Source: Salipiger bermudensis (GTDB taxonomy: Bacteria > Pseudomonadota > Alphaproteobacteria > Rhodobacterales > Rhodobacteraceae). Taken from it: DNA of 64,000 nucleotides. Below are positions 1 to 8,156 of the stretch, piece by piece (position 1 is the first letter of the stretch; every line of letters starts with the position of its first letter). The notes below the pieces were generated by a model. The model worked only from the letters and a program-made list of their open reading frames with translations. It did not search any database and was not told the origin of the DNA. Position numbers and translations under genes: made by a program. The stretch spans positions 310,001-374,000 of the forward strand of contig NZ_JAHVIA010000005.1 of the NCBI RefSeq assembly GCF_019801965.1, in the 5' to 3' direction.

Positions 1-287
1 AGCACCAGCTCGCCCTCCCAGTCGGTCATGGTGAGCCTGGCATAGATCTCGTCGTTCAGCTCGACCATGCGGCGGGCGTATTTCAGCAGTTGCTCGCCGG
101 CGGGCGTCAGGCTGACGCCGCGCCCCGAACGGTCGAGCAGCGCGAGGCCGAGCGTCTCCTCCAGCCGCTTGAGCTGCATCGAGACCGCCGATTGCGTGAG
201 GTTGAGAAAGCCCGCGGCGCGGGTCACGCCCCCCGCCTCCGCAACGGTGACGAAGGAACGAAGGGTGGTGATGTCGAGATTGCGCAT
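1..287 (-). CDS. LysR-family transcriptional regulator, N-terminal part (cut by window edge)
   Basis: The visible 95 residues are the winged helix-turn-helix of a LysR regulator. They begin with RNLDITTLRSFVTVAEAGG, continue through the recognition helix (TQSAVSMQLKRLEE) and reach the LTPAGEQLL segment that ends the DNA-binding domain. The effector-binding domain lies outside the window, so the ligand cannot be guessed. The ATG at 287 fits the usual family start. The gene faces away from the DUF1127 gene at 413, leaving a 125-nt shared upstream region that probably holds both promoters. The family call is firm; the target genes are unknown. Confidence 0.9.
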   Translation of the reverse strand, partial: MRNLDITTLRSFVTVAEAGGVTRAAGFLNLTQSAVSMQLKRLEETLGLALLDRSGRGVSLTPAGEQLLKYARRMVELNDEIYARLTMTDWEGELV

Positions 288-412
288 GAATCGGATTTCG
301 TGATGGAAGGGATCAGGGATATTCGTTTTACAGATGGGTCGCCCATCAGCATACCAATCACATGACGATATGAATACTTAATCTTTCATCACTTTTCGTG
401 AAGGAGGCTATC

Positions 413-634
413 ATGCCCCGTGACACCGCCCTGCCCCGCGCCGCCTGCCCGCCCTCCCGGCGCCGCCGCCCGCTCCTGCGCCGCCTTCTCGACCTTCAGG
501 CAGTGTGGCGCCAGCGCCGCCGCCTCGCCACGCTCGATGACGCTGCGCTGCGCGACATGGGGATCAGCCGCACCGATGCGCTGCACGAGGCCAGCCGCAA
601 GCCATGGGACGCCCCGGCCCATTGGCGCGGTTGA
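413..634 (+). CDS. DUF1127 (YjiS-like) small basic protein
   Basis: A 73-residue, Arg-rich protein whose C-terminal half matches the DUF1127 pattern: a helix with WRQRRRLATLDDAALRDMGIS followed by a short acidic/Trp tail. DUF1127 proteins are small cytosolic proteins. Some act as RNA-binding or phosphate/carbon-related regulators in alphaproteobacteria, but this member has no assigned role. The start is the ATG at 413, because a strong AAGGAGG lies at 401-407 with 5 nt spacing; an upstream GTG at 398 would overlap that site. A GC-rich hairpin follows at 667-684. Confidence 0.85.
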   Translation: MPRDTALPRAACPPSRRRRPLLRRLLDLQAVWRQRRRLATLDDAALRDMGISRTDALHEASRKPWDAPAHWRG

Positions 635-663
635 GCCGCCTCGACAGTGCCAAAGACGCATCG

Positions 664-690
664 AAAGCGCCGGTTTTCCGGCGCCTTCCA
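664..690 (+). terminator. Probable terminator hairpin after the DUF1127 gene
   Basis: A 7-bp perfect stem (GCGCCGG at 667-673, CCGGCGC at 678-684) closes a TTTT loop just after the DUF1127 stop. The tail (CTTCCATCTT) is only moderately T-rich, so termination may be partial. Confidence 0.5.
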
Positions 691-770
691 TCTTGAAATG
701 CCGCCCCGCTCTGCCAATATCGGAGACAATAATTCCATCTCGATACCTGAGACACAGCTTGGAGGCATGA

Positions 771-1511
771 ATGGCTGAATACAGAACAATCCGGACCGCC
801 ACCGGAAGCGCGAGCGCGGCCCAGATTGACGAGGGTCTGCGCGCCCACATGAACAAGGTCTACGGGACCATGTCCATCGGGATGCTGCTGACCTTTGCCG
901 TCGCCTGGGCCGTTGGCACCAGCCCGGAGCTGCTGGCCATCTTCCGTGACCCCGCAACGCTGCAGCCGAACATCCTCGGTTGGATCGTGATGTTTGCCCC
1001 GCTGATCATGGCCTTCGCCTTCGGCGCGGCGCTCAACCGGATCTCCGCCGCCGGCGCACAGCTGTTCTTCTACGCCTTCGCGGCGGTGATGGGCCTGTCG
1101 CTGAGCTGGATCTTCGTGGCCTTCACCGGCTTCTCGATCGCGCAGGTCTTCCTGGTGACCTCGATCGCCTTCGCGGGCCTGTCGCTCTGGGGCTACACCA
1201 CCAAGAAGGACATCTCCGGCTGGGGCTCGTTCCTGATCATGGGCGTGATCGGCATCCTGGTCGCCTCGATCATCAACATTTTCCTGGCATCGCCCGCGAT
1301 CTACTTCGCGATCTCGATCCTGGGTGTGCTGATCTTCGCCGGCCTGACCGCCTACGACACGCAGAACATCAAGAACACCTACCTGCAGCACGCGGCGCAT
1401 AGCGACAGCGAGTGGCTCGGCAAGGCCGCCATCATGGGCGCCCTGCAGCTCTATCTCGACTTCATCAACATGTTCATGTTCCTGCTGCAACTGCTTGGCA
1501 ACCGCGAGTAA
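771..1511 (+). CDS. Bax inhibitor-1 / YccA family membrane protein
   Basis: This 246-residue protein has a soluble N-terminus of about 35 residues followed by seven hydrophobic segments, and it keeps the family pattern near its end (AGLTAYDTQNIK). Bacterial BI-1 (UPF0005) proteins sit in the inner membrane. They are thought to act as pH-sensitive calcium leak channels or to assist FtsH-dependent membrane quality control. GGAGGC at 761-766 sets the ATG at 771. It stands alone, with a strong terminator directly behind it and converging pabC beyond. Length and topology are normal for the family. Confidence 0.93.
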   Translation: MAEYRTIRTATGSASAAQIDEGLRAHMNKVYGTMSIGMLLTFAVAWAVGTSPELLAIFRDPATLQPNILGWIVMFAPLIMAFAFGAALNRISAAGAQLFFYAFAAVMGLSLSWIFVAFTGFSIAQVFLVTSIAFAGLSLWGYTTKKDISGWGSFLIMGVIGILVASIINIFLASPAIYFAISILGVLIFAGLTAYDTQNIKNTYLQHAAHSDSEWLGKAAIMGALQLYLDFINMFMFLLQLLGNRE

Positions 1512-1533
1512 TCGCAGGATCACGCAAGACGAC

Positions 1534-1564
1534 AAGGCCCCGGGCAATCGCCCGGGGCCTTTTT
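1534..1564 (+). terminator. Rho-independent terminator of the BI-1 gene
   Basis: A 12-bp GC-rich stem (arms 1534-1545 and 1550-1561) with an AATC loop runs into a T-tract. The complement also has a short T-rich tail, so it may also serve the converging pabC gene. Confidence 0.88.
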
Positions 1565-1595
1565 CGTTGCAGCGACGGCCCGCGAGCCCTGCGGT

Positions 1596-2252
1596 TCAAT
1601 GCGCGCCTGTCGCGAGTGTCACCGGGATCAGTCCGCGCAGGGAATTGCCGATCCAGATCCGCTCGGCCCGCTCGAGATCCTCCATCCCCAGCACCGCCTC
1701 CTGCGCCTCGCCGCTCAAAAGCAGGCTCTCGCGCAGCACGCCCGGCAGCAGGCCACACTCCGCGTGCGGCGTCAGGATGCGCCCGCCCCGGCTCAGGAAG
1801 ACGTTGGTAAAGGCGCCCTCGCAAAGCTCGTCATGCCGGTTGAAGAACAGAATCTCGGTGACGGCGCGCGGCTTCTGCCGCAGCGTCTCGTCATAGAGCT
1901 GTCGGCGGGTGGTCTTGATCCGCAGGAACGGATCCTCGGGATCGAGACGGTGCGGCGAGATCGTCACCACGGCGTTCTCCGGGGTCGAGCCGAGATCGAA
2001 GGGCTGGTGGGTGAGATCGATCTCGCCCATGCGGTCGATCGTCATGCGCAGCCGCAACGGCCCGGGAGCGGAGACCGCGTCGAGGCACTGCCAGGCGCGC
2101 GCACGGTCGAAGGCGAAGCCGAGCGCCGCGCAGGTTCGATCGGCGCGCGCCATGTGCATGCCGCCGCGGGTCACCCCGGAGCCGGGCAGCCACAGCATCG
2201 TCTCGATCACTCTCAACCCGGGATCAGACCGGTCACGAAGCGGGATTTCCAA
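1596..2252 (-). CDS. pabC: Class IV aminotransferase, 4-amino-4-deoxychorismate lyase-like (PabC)
   Basis: A fold-type IV PLP enzyme of 218 residues, shorter than E. coli PabC. The PLP lysine is in the segment RIKTTRRQLYDE, and the cofactor-phosphate and C-terminal motifs follow (ELCEGAFTNVFL, LLPGVLRESLL). It lies directly behind pabB and overlaps its 3' end by 40 nt, so the expected reaction is conversion of aminodeoxychorismate to p-aminobenzoate and pyruvate for folate. I chose the ATG at 2252 because its product begins MEIPLR, a beginning I recall from homologues; a GTG at 2211 is the alternative. Class IV enzymes are hard to separate by sequence, so the exact substrate rests on context. 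Confidence 0.82.
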   Translation of the reverse strand: MEIPLRDRSDPGLRVIETMLWLPGSGVTRGGMHMARADRTCAALGFAFDRARAWQCLDAVSAPGPLRLRMTIDRMGEIDLTHQPFDLGSTPENAVVTISPHRLDPEDPFLRIKTTRRQLYDETLRQKPRAVTEILFFNRHDELCEGAFTNVFLSRGGRILTPHAECGLLPGVLRESLLLSGEAQEAVLGMEDLERAERIWIGNSLRGLIPVTLATGAH

Positions 2253-3385
2253 AGCGCTTCCTCGTACTCGTCATCGCACACGCTGTCATGCACGATACCA
2301 CCTCCGACGCCCATCTGCGCGCGTCCCGTGCCGGTCACCGTCAGGCTGCGGATCGCGACGTTGAAATCGGCACGGCCATCCGGGCCGGCCCAGCCGATCG
2401 CGCCGCAATAGGCGCCCCGCTGCCAGCGCTCGAGCCGGTGGATCGCCTGCATCGCGGCGATCTTCGGAGCGCCGGTGATCGAGCCGCAGGGAAACAGCGC
2501 CCGCATCAGCTCCGGCAGCGAGGGGTCGCCCTCGAGCTGCGCCTCGACCCGGCTCACCATCTGGTGCACCGTGGCGTAGGTCTCGACCTCGAGCAGCGCC
2601 GGCACCTTCACCGAGCCAACGCGCGAGATCCGCGACAGGTCGTTGCGCATCAGATCGACGATCATGATGTTTTCGGCGCGATTCTTGATGTCTTTCGCCA
2701 GCGCCTCGCGCAGGGCGGCGTCGCGGGCGGGGTCGGCCTCGCGCGGGGCTGTGCCCTTCATCGGCGCCACCATGATGCGCCCGCCCTCTTCGAGCCGGAA
2801 GAACCGCTCCGGCGAGCGCGACAGGATCCGGGTGTCGCCAAGCGCCACATAGGCGCCGTGACCGACCGGCTGCAGTCGCCGCATCGCCCCCCAGAGCCCG
2901 AGCGGCGAGCCTTGGTAGCGCAGCGCCATCGGCATGGTGAGGTTGACCTGATAGAGATCGCCCCGCGCGATCATCGCCTTGATCTCGTGGAATCGCTCCG
3001 CATAGGCGGCACGGTCCCAGAGCGGCGTTACCTCGGTCAGCATGACATCGGCGCTCTCGGCCTCGGCCTGCGCCAGCAGCGGCGCGGCATCGCACGGGGC
3101 CTCGAAGATGCCAAAGCTCAGGAGCGGTCCCTCGCCCTGCTCCGCGAGCCCGGCCAGCTTGGGCTCCAGCGCGTGGCCCAGCTCGTAGGAGGCGACGCCC
3201 GCGATCCAGTGACCCGCGCGCCGTGCCTCCTCGAGCCGCTTGAGCGCGGCCAACGCCGCGTCGGCGCTCTCTGCGCGAATGATTTCAAGGGGACCGGAAA
3301 ACAGCGCCGGCGCGCCATCGGGCCCGGATTCGACCAGCACGCCGCTGAACGCCTCTGTGCGCATCAAAGCCCCCGCGCCTGCCAT
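2213..3385 (-). CDS. pabB: Aminodeoxychorismate synthase component I (PabB)
   Basis: A chorismate-binding enzyme of 390 residues. It keeps the signatures of the anthranilate synthase/PabB family: VAPMKGTAPRE, IMIVDLMRNDLSRI and PCGSITGAPKIAAMQAI. With a glutamine amidotransferase partner not seen here it makes aminodeoxychorismate, the precursor of p-aminobenzoate. It is co-transcribed with and overlaps pabC. It is shorter than E. coli PabB, as usual for the compact alphaproteobacterial form. The start may be 3385 or the in-frame ATG at 3364; neither has a clear ribosome site. Confidence 0.92.
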   Translation of the reverse strand: MAGAGALMRTEAFSGVLVESGPDGAPALFSGPLEIIRAESADAALAALKRLEEARRAGHWIAGVASYELGHALEPKLAGLAEQGEGPLLSFGIFEAPCDAAPLLAQAEAESADVMLTEVTPLWDRAAYAERFHEIKAMIARGDLYQVNLTMPMALRYQGSPLGLWGAMRRLQPVGHGAYVALGDTRILSRSPERFFRLEEGGRIMVAPMKGTAPREADPARDAALREALAKDIKNRAENIMIVDLMRNDLSRISRVGSVKVPALLEVETYATVHQMVSRVEAQLEGDPSLPELMRALFPCGSITGAPKIAAMQAIHRLERWQRGAYCGAIGWAGPDGRADFNVAIRSLTVTGTGRAQMGVGGGIVHDSVCDDEYEEALWKSRFVTGLIPG

Positions 3386-3395
3386 GCCCCGGATA

Positions 3396-3427
3396 GAGAA
3401 AGACCGCGCGGGTGTTATCCCGCGCGG
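3396..3427 (-). terminator. Terminator downstream of rpmG
   Basis: Perfect 9-bp arms CCGCGCGGG (3404-3412) and CCCGCGCGG (3419-3427) surround a 6-nt loop. Read on the minus strand the hairpin is followed by TCTTTCTC, fitting termination of rpmG transcription before pabB. Confidence 0.75.
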
Positions 3428-3457
3428 CCCGGATCACTGTCCCTTACGAGGTAAGGC

Positions 3458-3625
3458 TTACTTGATCTTGCCTTCTTTGTATTCGACATGCTTGCGCACG
3501 ACCGGATCGTACTTACGCACGGTCATCTTCTCGGTCATGGTGCGGGCGTTTTTCTTGGTCACGTAGAAGTGGCCGGTGCCCGCGGTCGAGTTCAGGCGGA
3601 TCTTGATTGTGGTCGGCTTCGCCAT
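3458..3625 (-). CDS. rpmG: 50S ribosomal protein L33
   Basis: A 55-residue basic protein with the L33 sequence features ([19 protein letters not shown], then [14 protein letters not shown]). It lacks the zinc-binding Cys pairs, so it is the C-minus type. The ATG at 3625 follows AGGAGAAGAACC and gives the standard family length; further upstream in-frame starts are not needed. The gene stands alone between rnpB and pabB and has its own terminator at 3396-3427. Confidence 0.97.
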   Translation of the reverse strand: MAKPTTIKIRLNSTAGTGHFYVTKKNARTMTEKMTVRKYDPVVRKHVEYKEGKIK

Positions 3626-3743
3626 GGTTCTTCTCCTGCGACGGGCAAGCGCGCACCTTGGCCCGCGCCCCGTGGAAATCCTTGAAGCCCGCCTTTTACC
3701 CAAGCGGGCGTCCGAGTCAACCGGGAAAGACCCGGAAAATTCT

Positions 3744-4147
3744 GCGTGGAGGGCCTGTAAGCCGGATTCTGTTCAGGGCGGGTCTCCCCGCCCCTCGGCG
3801 ACCATTCCTCTAGGCCCGCGGTTGCCCGCGCGCTCAAGCTGCCAACCCGGACCTCTCGGGCCGAAGCAGCCCTGCGGTGATATCCCGAAGGATCATGCCC
3901 GCGCGAAGTCCCTATTTGGCATTGCTCCCGGTGGGGCTTGCCATGCGGGTCCGGTTGCCCGTCCCCCGGTGGTCTCTTACTCCACCGTTTCACCCTTACC
4001 GCCCCGAGGGACGGCGGTCTGTTCTCTGTGGCGCTCTCCGTCAGGTTGCCCTGCCCGGGCGTTACCCGGCACCGGTGCTTCGGTGAGTCCGGACTTTCCT
4101 CCCCCGACGGGTCACCCCGAAGGCGGCGGCCGCCCGGCCCTCCACGC
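3744..4147 (-). ncRNA. rnpB: RNase P RNA (bacterial type A)
   Basis: On the minus strand the stretch contains the conserved GAGGAAAGTCCGGACT block near its 5' end and ends with the conserved 3' segment (GAACAGAATCCGGCTTACAGG, quoted here as 21 nt split: GAACAGAATCC and GGCTTACAGG). The terminal helix P1 is visible as complementary 12-nt ends, 4136-4147 against 3744-3755. These ends set the approximate limits, giving about 404 nt, normal for alphaproteobacteria. It is the catalytic RNA that matures tRNA 5' ends. No protein gene overlaps it. Confidence 0.96.
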
Positions 4148-4197
4148 GCGCCCGACATAGGCGCGGCGGCACGGGCCGTCAATCGGCGATCGCGGGC

Positions 4198-4908
4198 TCA
4201 GCGCAGCAGCATCGGCGCCGCCATCCAAGCCCGGATCGCATCGCTGAGCCGGTCGGGCGCCTCGAGCGGCAGCAGGTGCCCGGCCTCCTCGACCACCTCG
4301 AGCGTGGCGTTTGGAATCAGCTCGGCGAGGAAGCTCTGGCGTTTCTCCGGGTGCAGCGTGTCATGCGCGCCGCAGAGCACCGTCACCGGCACCCGCAGCT
4401 TACGCATGGTGCCCTGCTGGTCGCGCCGGCGCTGCAACACGCGGAGCTGGCGTACGAAGGTCTCGGGGCCGAGGGTTTGCGCCATGTCCATCAGCATGGC
4501 CTGGATTTCCCGCTTGTAGGGGCCGGGGGAGAAACAGTCGGCAGGGAAAAGCGCCTGCATCGCCTCCTCGAGGCGCCCGGCGCGGGCCTTGATGATCAGC
4601 GCGTCGCGCTCGACCGCCTGCTGCGGAGTCTCGGGCAGAGGCGTGGTGTTGATCAGCATCAGCCGCGCCACCCGGTCCGGGGCGCGCCGCTGAAGCTCCA
4701 TCGCGACGACACCCCCAAGGCCGAGCCCGGCCAGCGCGAAGCGACGCGGCAACAGGTCGAGCAGCCCGGAAGCCAGCTCCTCGACGCGCTCGCCGCCGTT
4801 GATCGGGGCCACCATGACGGCCATGTCTCGGGAGAGATCGGCGATCTGCGGCCCGAAGAGCCGCGCGTCGCACATCAGTTCGGGCAGCAGCACGAGGGGC
4901 TCAGCCAT
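4198..4908 (-). CDS. Alpha/beta-hydrolase-fold protein with the nucleophile serine replaced by glycine
   Basis: A 236-residue protein with an alpha/beta-hydrolase layout. It has an N-terminal LVLLPELMCDARLF strand/oxyanion region, the nucleophile elbow, CGAHDTLHP for the acid and EEAGHLLPLEAPDRL for the histidine. The elbow reads AGLGLGGV where G-x-Ser-x-G is expected, so the serine is Gly in an otherwise intact frame. The protein may therefore be non-hydrolytic. I placed the start at 4908, where the family-like N-terminus begins; a longer reading from 5043 adds a low-complexity leader. It stands alone upstream of rnpB. No substrate can be inferred. Confidence 0.8.
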   Translation of the reverse strand: MAEPLVLLPELMCDARLFGPQIADLSRDMAVMVAPINGGERVEELASGLLDLLPRRFALAGLGLGGVVAMELQRRAPDRVARLMLINTTPLPETPQQAVERDALIIKARAGRLEEAMQALFPADCFSPGPYKREIQAMLMDMAQTLGPETFVRQLRVLQRRRDQQGTMRKLRVPVTVLCGAHDTLHPEKRQSFLAELIPNATLEVVEEAGHLLPLEAPDRLSDAIRAWMAAPMLLR

Positions 4909-5162
4909 TCCCGCCCCCGAAAATCCGGATCCGTCCCGCGCCGGAGACCAACATGCCCTGCCTCTTGTTTTCTTGGTGTGCCAACGAATCCTAGCACGGA
5001 GGCCGGCGAGGAAAAGCGGGAAACCGCCGCGCGGGCGGAGCACCGCGCATCATAGTCCTCCCGGTCCGCTCGTCAGTCGCATTGACAAGAGCCAACTCTA
5101 GCTTCCTACGCGGTTCTCCGACACATTTTCTATCAGCGCCAAAACGTTGCGGGAAGACAGCG

Positions 5163-5616
5163 ATGCACACTCAGGTCGATCCGTTTTTGATTGATCGCGC
5201 CGTGGGGTACTTCTCACTCGGAGCCAAAAGCGATCGATCAATAAAGGAGGCAGAGCCCTCAACGATGGTCTTTGCATTCGCATCTGAGCTGGTCCTAAAG
5301 GGCTTGGGGTGCGAAAGAGCAATCACACAACCTCAGCGAACTGTTTGCCAATCTTCCTACAGAGCGGCAAGCGTGGTTGACCGAGAGGTACCAAGAGCTC
5401 GACGGCGACGATTTAAGCGAGGACCTCGCGACCTGCGCTGATGTGTTCTACAATATTCGCTACTGGCATGAAAAAGGCGGCGGAGCCTTTCCTGCGAGGC
5501 TTTCGATGAAGCTCGCGCGGTTTCTTACAGCCGCTGGCGTGGCGGCTACCTCTGAGCGACCTAATCGACAGTTTGTAATTCAGGAGAAGACTTTCGGCAG
5601 ATCAATGCCCGATTGA
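5163..5616 (+). pseudogene. Frameshifted HEPN-like gene remnant
   Basis: Two overlapping reading frames join into one sensible protein. The first (from the ATG at 5163) gives FAFASELVLKGLG, and the second, one frame over, continues HNLSELFANLPTERQAWL and ends at 5616 after FYNIRYWHEK. The pattern (a helix with ASE-x2-LKGL, then H-N-L-x2-LF-x2-LP, then a later helix with RYxxE-like residues) resembles HEPN-domain proteins, which are often RNases of toxin-antitoxin or defence systems. The shift falls near 5310-5322. The stretch is less GC-rich than its neighbours, which suggests foreign origin. A sequencing error could also explain the shift. Confidence 0.5.
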
Positions 5617-5657
5617 GGGGATCAGCTTTAGTGGATTCCGAGGCTAGACGAGCCGCC

Positions 5658-6095
5658 TCACCCCTCGCCATACCCTTCCCAGCGGAACGCCCCATCCTCG
5701 GTACGCAAGGGCGAGAACGGGTTGTGCGCGATCTCCCAGACATGGCCCTCGGGATCGGCGAAATAGCCGTGATACCCGCCCCAGAACACCTCCTGCCCCG
5801 GCTTCAGGATTTTCGCCCCGGCCGACTCGGCGCGGGCCAGCAGCGCGTCGACCTCCTCGCGGCTGTTCAGGTTATGCGCCAGCGTCAGCGCCCCGTGGCC
5901 CAACGTCTCCACCGGCACGCCGATATCCTTGGCGAGATCCTCGAGCCCGAACAGCCCAAGCGTCTGACCCAGCAGATCATAGGCGATGACCCCCTCGGGT
6001 CCGTTTGCGCGCTGCCATCCCAGCGCATCGTAAAACGCCGCCTCGCGCGCCATGTCGCGCACCCCCAGCGTGATAAGACTGATCCGTTGTTGCAT
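5658..6095 (-). CDS. VOC (glyoxalase/bleomycin resistance) superfamily protein
   Basis: A 145-residue protein with two beta-alpha-beta-beta-beta modules: the first starts ISLITLGVRDMAREAAFYDALGW and the second ends GGYHGYFADPEGHVWEIAHNP. The latter is the usual metal-site glutamate strand. VOC proteins range from isomerases to antibiotic-binding proteins; nothing here picks one. AGGAGG precedes the ATG at 6095. It follows the histidine phosphatase gene by 11 nt and is probably the last gene of a three-gene operon starting at 7434. Confidence 0.85.
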   Translation of the reverse strand: MQQRISLITLGVRDMAREAAFYDALGWQRANGPEGVIAYDLLGQTLGLFGLEDLAKDIGVPVETLGHGALTLAHNLNSREEVDALLARAESAGAKILKPGQEVFWGGYHGYFADPEGHVWEIAHNPFSPLRTEDGAFRWEGYGEG

Positions 6096-6106
6096 GCAGT
6101 ATCCTC

Positions 6107-6697
6107 CTAAGCCTCGCGGTCGCGGCTGAACCGCTCCATCGGCACCCAACCCTCGAGCAGACGCCAATCCGGCAGCGCCACCCGCAACACATTGCCGCCG
6201 CCCGCCGGCTGGTCATGGCTCCGCGCGATCGGCGCGCCCAGCAGATGCGCCCGCAGGAGCGCCCCCACGCCGCCATGACCGATCACCGCGATATTGCCCG
6301 GCCGGTCATCCTGCGCCACCAGCCGCCGCAGCGCCTTCACCACGCGCGCCTGCGCATCCACCGCGCGCTCCCAGCCTTCGACACTTTCCTCTGGGCGCGC
6401 GAAGAACGCATCGGCCATGCGCTCGAACGCCTCCGACGGCAGGTAGCCCGTGGCCGAGCGATCGTTCTCATGCAGCGCCTCGATCACCTGCACATCAAGC
6501 TCGAGCAGCCCCGCCATCAGCTCGGCACCCTCGCGCGCCTTGCGCTCGTTGCTGCAATAGATCGAGGTCACCCCGGCGCAGCGCTCGGCGAAATTCGCAT
6601 GCCGCGCCAAGCCTTTGCGCGACAGATGCCAGTCCGGCACCGGCACATCGGGGTCGATCTCGACCTCCGCGTGCGAGACATAGATGAGCTGCCTCAC
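6107..6697 (-). CDS. Histidine phosphatase superfamily protein with altered RHG motif
   Basis: This 196-residue protein has the overall plan of the phosphoglycerate-mutase-like family. The phosphate-accepting His is in YVSHAE, a catalytic acid candidate in EALHENDRSATG, and the second His in AVIGHGGVGALL. The classical RHG triplet is SHA here, so the first arginine, which normally binds phosphate, is missing. Its start overlaps the stop of the upstream hydrolase gene by 4 nt, indicating translational coupling. The substrate is unknown and activity may be weak or altered. Confidence 0.82.
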   Translation of the reverse strand: MRQLIYVSHAEVEIDPDVPVPDWHLSRKGLARHANFAERCAGVTSIYCSNERKAREGAELMAGLLELDVQVIEALHENDRSATGYLPSEAFERMADAFFARPEESVEGWERAVDAQARVVKALRRLVAQDDRPGNIAVIGHGGVGALLRAHLLGAPIARSHDQPAGGGNVLRVALPDWRLLEGWVPMERFSRDREA

Positions 6698-7434
6698 CCG
6701 CCGACCGCGACGATCGCCGCCTCGATCATCGCGAGGTTCTCCGGCTCTGAAAACCGGTGATCGGCGCCCTTCACGAAGCTCAGCTGGACATCCTCGCCGT
6801 CGATGTGATCGAGCAGCCGCAGCGCGGTCTCGCGCGTCACCGCCTCGTCCTCGGTGCCCTGCATCAGCCGCACCGGCACCGCCATCGGTAGCGGCGCGCG
6901 CAGCACGAGGTTCTCGCGCCCGTCCTCGATCAACCGCTTCGTCACCGCGTAGGGATCGCCATAGGCCGAGGGCAGATAGGTCACCCCTTCAGTCATCACC
7001 TTGGTCCGCTCCTCCTCGGAGAAGCTGGCCCAGAAGCCGTCCTCGGTGAAATCCGGCGCTGCGGCGATGCCGACGAAGCCCTCGAGCCGCGCCGCCAGCC
7101 GCTTGGCGAGCAGGCAGCCGATCCAGCCACCCATCGATGAGCCCACCAGCACCAGCGGCCCCTCCGTCACCGCCTCGATCACCGCCTGCGCGTCCTGCGC
7201 CCAGTCGCCGATGCAGCCCTTCTCGAAGACCCCGCCAGACTGCCCGTGGCCGGAATAATCGAGCCGTAGGAAGGCGCGGCCGCGGGCGGCGGCCCAAGCC
7301 TCGAGATGCACCGCCTTGGTGCCTTCCATGTCCGATTTGTAACCCGACAGGAAGACCACGGTCGGCCCCTCTCCAGGCGTGTGGGCATAGGCCAGCCGGG
7401 CGTTGGGCCCGTCGAGATAGGCGGTCTCAGCCAT
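6694..7434 (-). CDS. Alpha/beta hydrolase (acyl thioesterase-like)
   Basis: A 246-residue hydrolase with an intact triad: Ser in LVGSSMGGWIG, Asp in QGTEDEAVT and His in KGADHRFSE. The pattern resembles mitochondrial ABHD10/palmitoyl-thioesterase-like and bacterial BAAT-type hydrolases of similar length. The ATG at 7434 follows an AAGAGGTGA site and matches the family N-terminus; the upstream extension to 7506 is basic and unlikely. It heads an operon with the histidine phosphatase and VOC genes. A thioesterase or ester hydrolase role is likely, but the substrate is not known. Confidence 0.85.
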   Translation of the reverse strand: MAETAYLDGPNARLAYAHTPGEGPTVVFLSGYKSDMEGTKAVHLEAWAAARGRAFLRLDYSGHGQSGGVFEKGCIGDWAQDAQAVIEAVTEGPLVLVGSSMGGWIGCLLAKRLAARLEGFVGIAAAPDFTEDGFWASFSEEERTKVMTEGVTYLPSAYGDPYAVTKRLIEDGRENLVLRAPLPMAVPVRLMQGTEDEAVTRETALRLLDHIDGEDVQLSFVKGADHRFSEPENLAMIEAAIVAVGG

Positions 7435-7740
7435 GAACGTCACCTCTTTGCGTCTTTGCGCCGACTGTGACCCCGCCGCGCGCCGCGATGCAACCGGGTT
7501 TCGCATCGCGGCCTGCTGGTCTCACCGCGATACGGAATTATCCTTTAGACCTCAGTGCCTTGTCGGCCGCGGCACCCGACGGTCGACGATGGCATACAGC
7601 AAGGCCTTGATTTCACTGCATATCCGACATTCCGGATTGAGTATTTCCGGCATCGTCCATGCATGAAATGCTGCAGTGCAGAATTCCTGCCGCATACCCT
7701 GCGGCCTCTCTCCTGACCGAAGACATCCGAAGGATCGCAC
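7435..7740. other. Gene-free stretch between divergent genes
   Basis: A 306-nt spacer between the divergent hydrolase operon and the small exported protein. It should carry both promoters. I see no conserved RNA or repeat in it. Confidence 0.5.
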
Positions 7741-8079
7741 ATGAAAGCCCTGACCCTCGCGGCGCTGATCGCCGCCGCCCCCGTAGCCACGCTTGCCGAC
7801 ACCCTGACCCTCGCGACCCCGCTCGCGGGCGGCACCGTGCACGCCGCCGGCACCGACCTCTCGGCCTACTGGGTCGAAGACGGCGACGCCGCCGAGCTGG
7901 TAGCATTCTACACCAACGGCACCGCCGCCCCTCAGCCGCTGCGCATGCGCCTGACCGACGGCGATCGCGTGGTCTTCGGCCTGCCCGGCCAGAGCGGCGC
8001 CACCTGGAGCTTCGCCCGCGAGGCCGGCGCCGTGACCATCACCGGCGAGGCCCTGCACAGCCAGCTGGCGATGAACTGA
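7741..8079 (+). CDS. Small exported protein of unknown function
   Basis: A 112-residue protein starting with a clear signal peptide (MKALTLAALIAAAPVATLA, cleavage after LADTL-type site near residue 19-20). The mature part is about 90 residues, predicted mostly beta from its alternating pattern, with no cysteine and no motif I recognise. AAGGAT lies 6 nt before the ATG. It is monocistronic, followed by a strong bidirectional terminator. The expected location is the periplasm or outside the cell. No function should be assigned. Confidence 0.75.
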   Translation: MKALTLAALIAAAPVATLADTLTLATPLAGGTVHAAGTDLSAYWVEDGDAAELVAFYTNGTAAPQPLRMRLTDGDRVVFGLPGQSGATWSFAREAGAVTITGEALHSQLAMN

Positions 8080-8103
8080 GCCAGCCCGAGCGCTAAAACA
8101 GCG

Positions 8104-8134
8104 AAGGCCCGGGAGGCAGAACCTCCCGGGCCTT
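8104..8134. terminator. Bidirectional terminator
   Basis: A perfect 13-bp inverted repeat (8104-8116 and 8122-8134) with a 5-nt loop lies between two converging genes. T-runs on both strands suit termination in both directions. Confidence 0.88.
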
Positions 8135-8156
8135 TCTCATCTCGGGCAAGCGCGGC

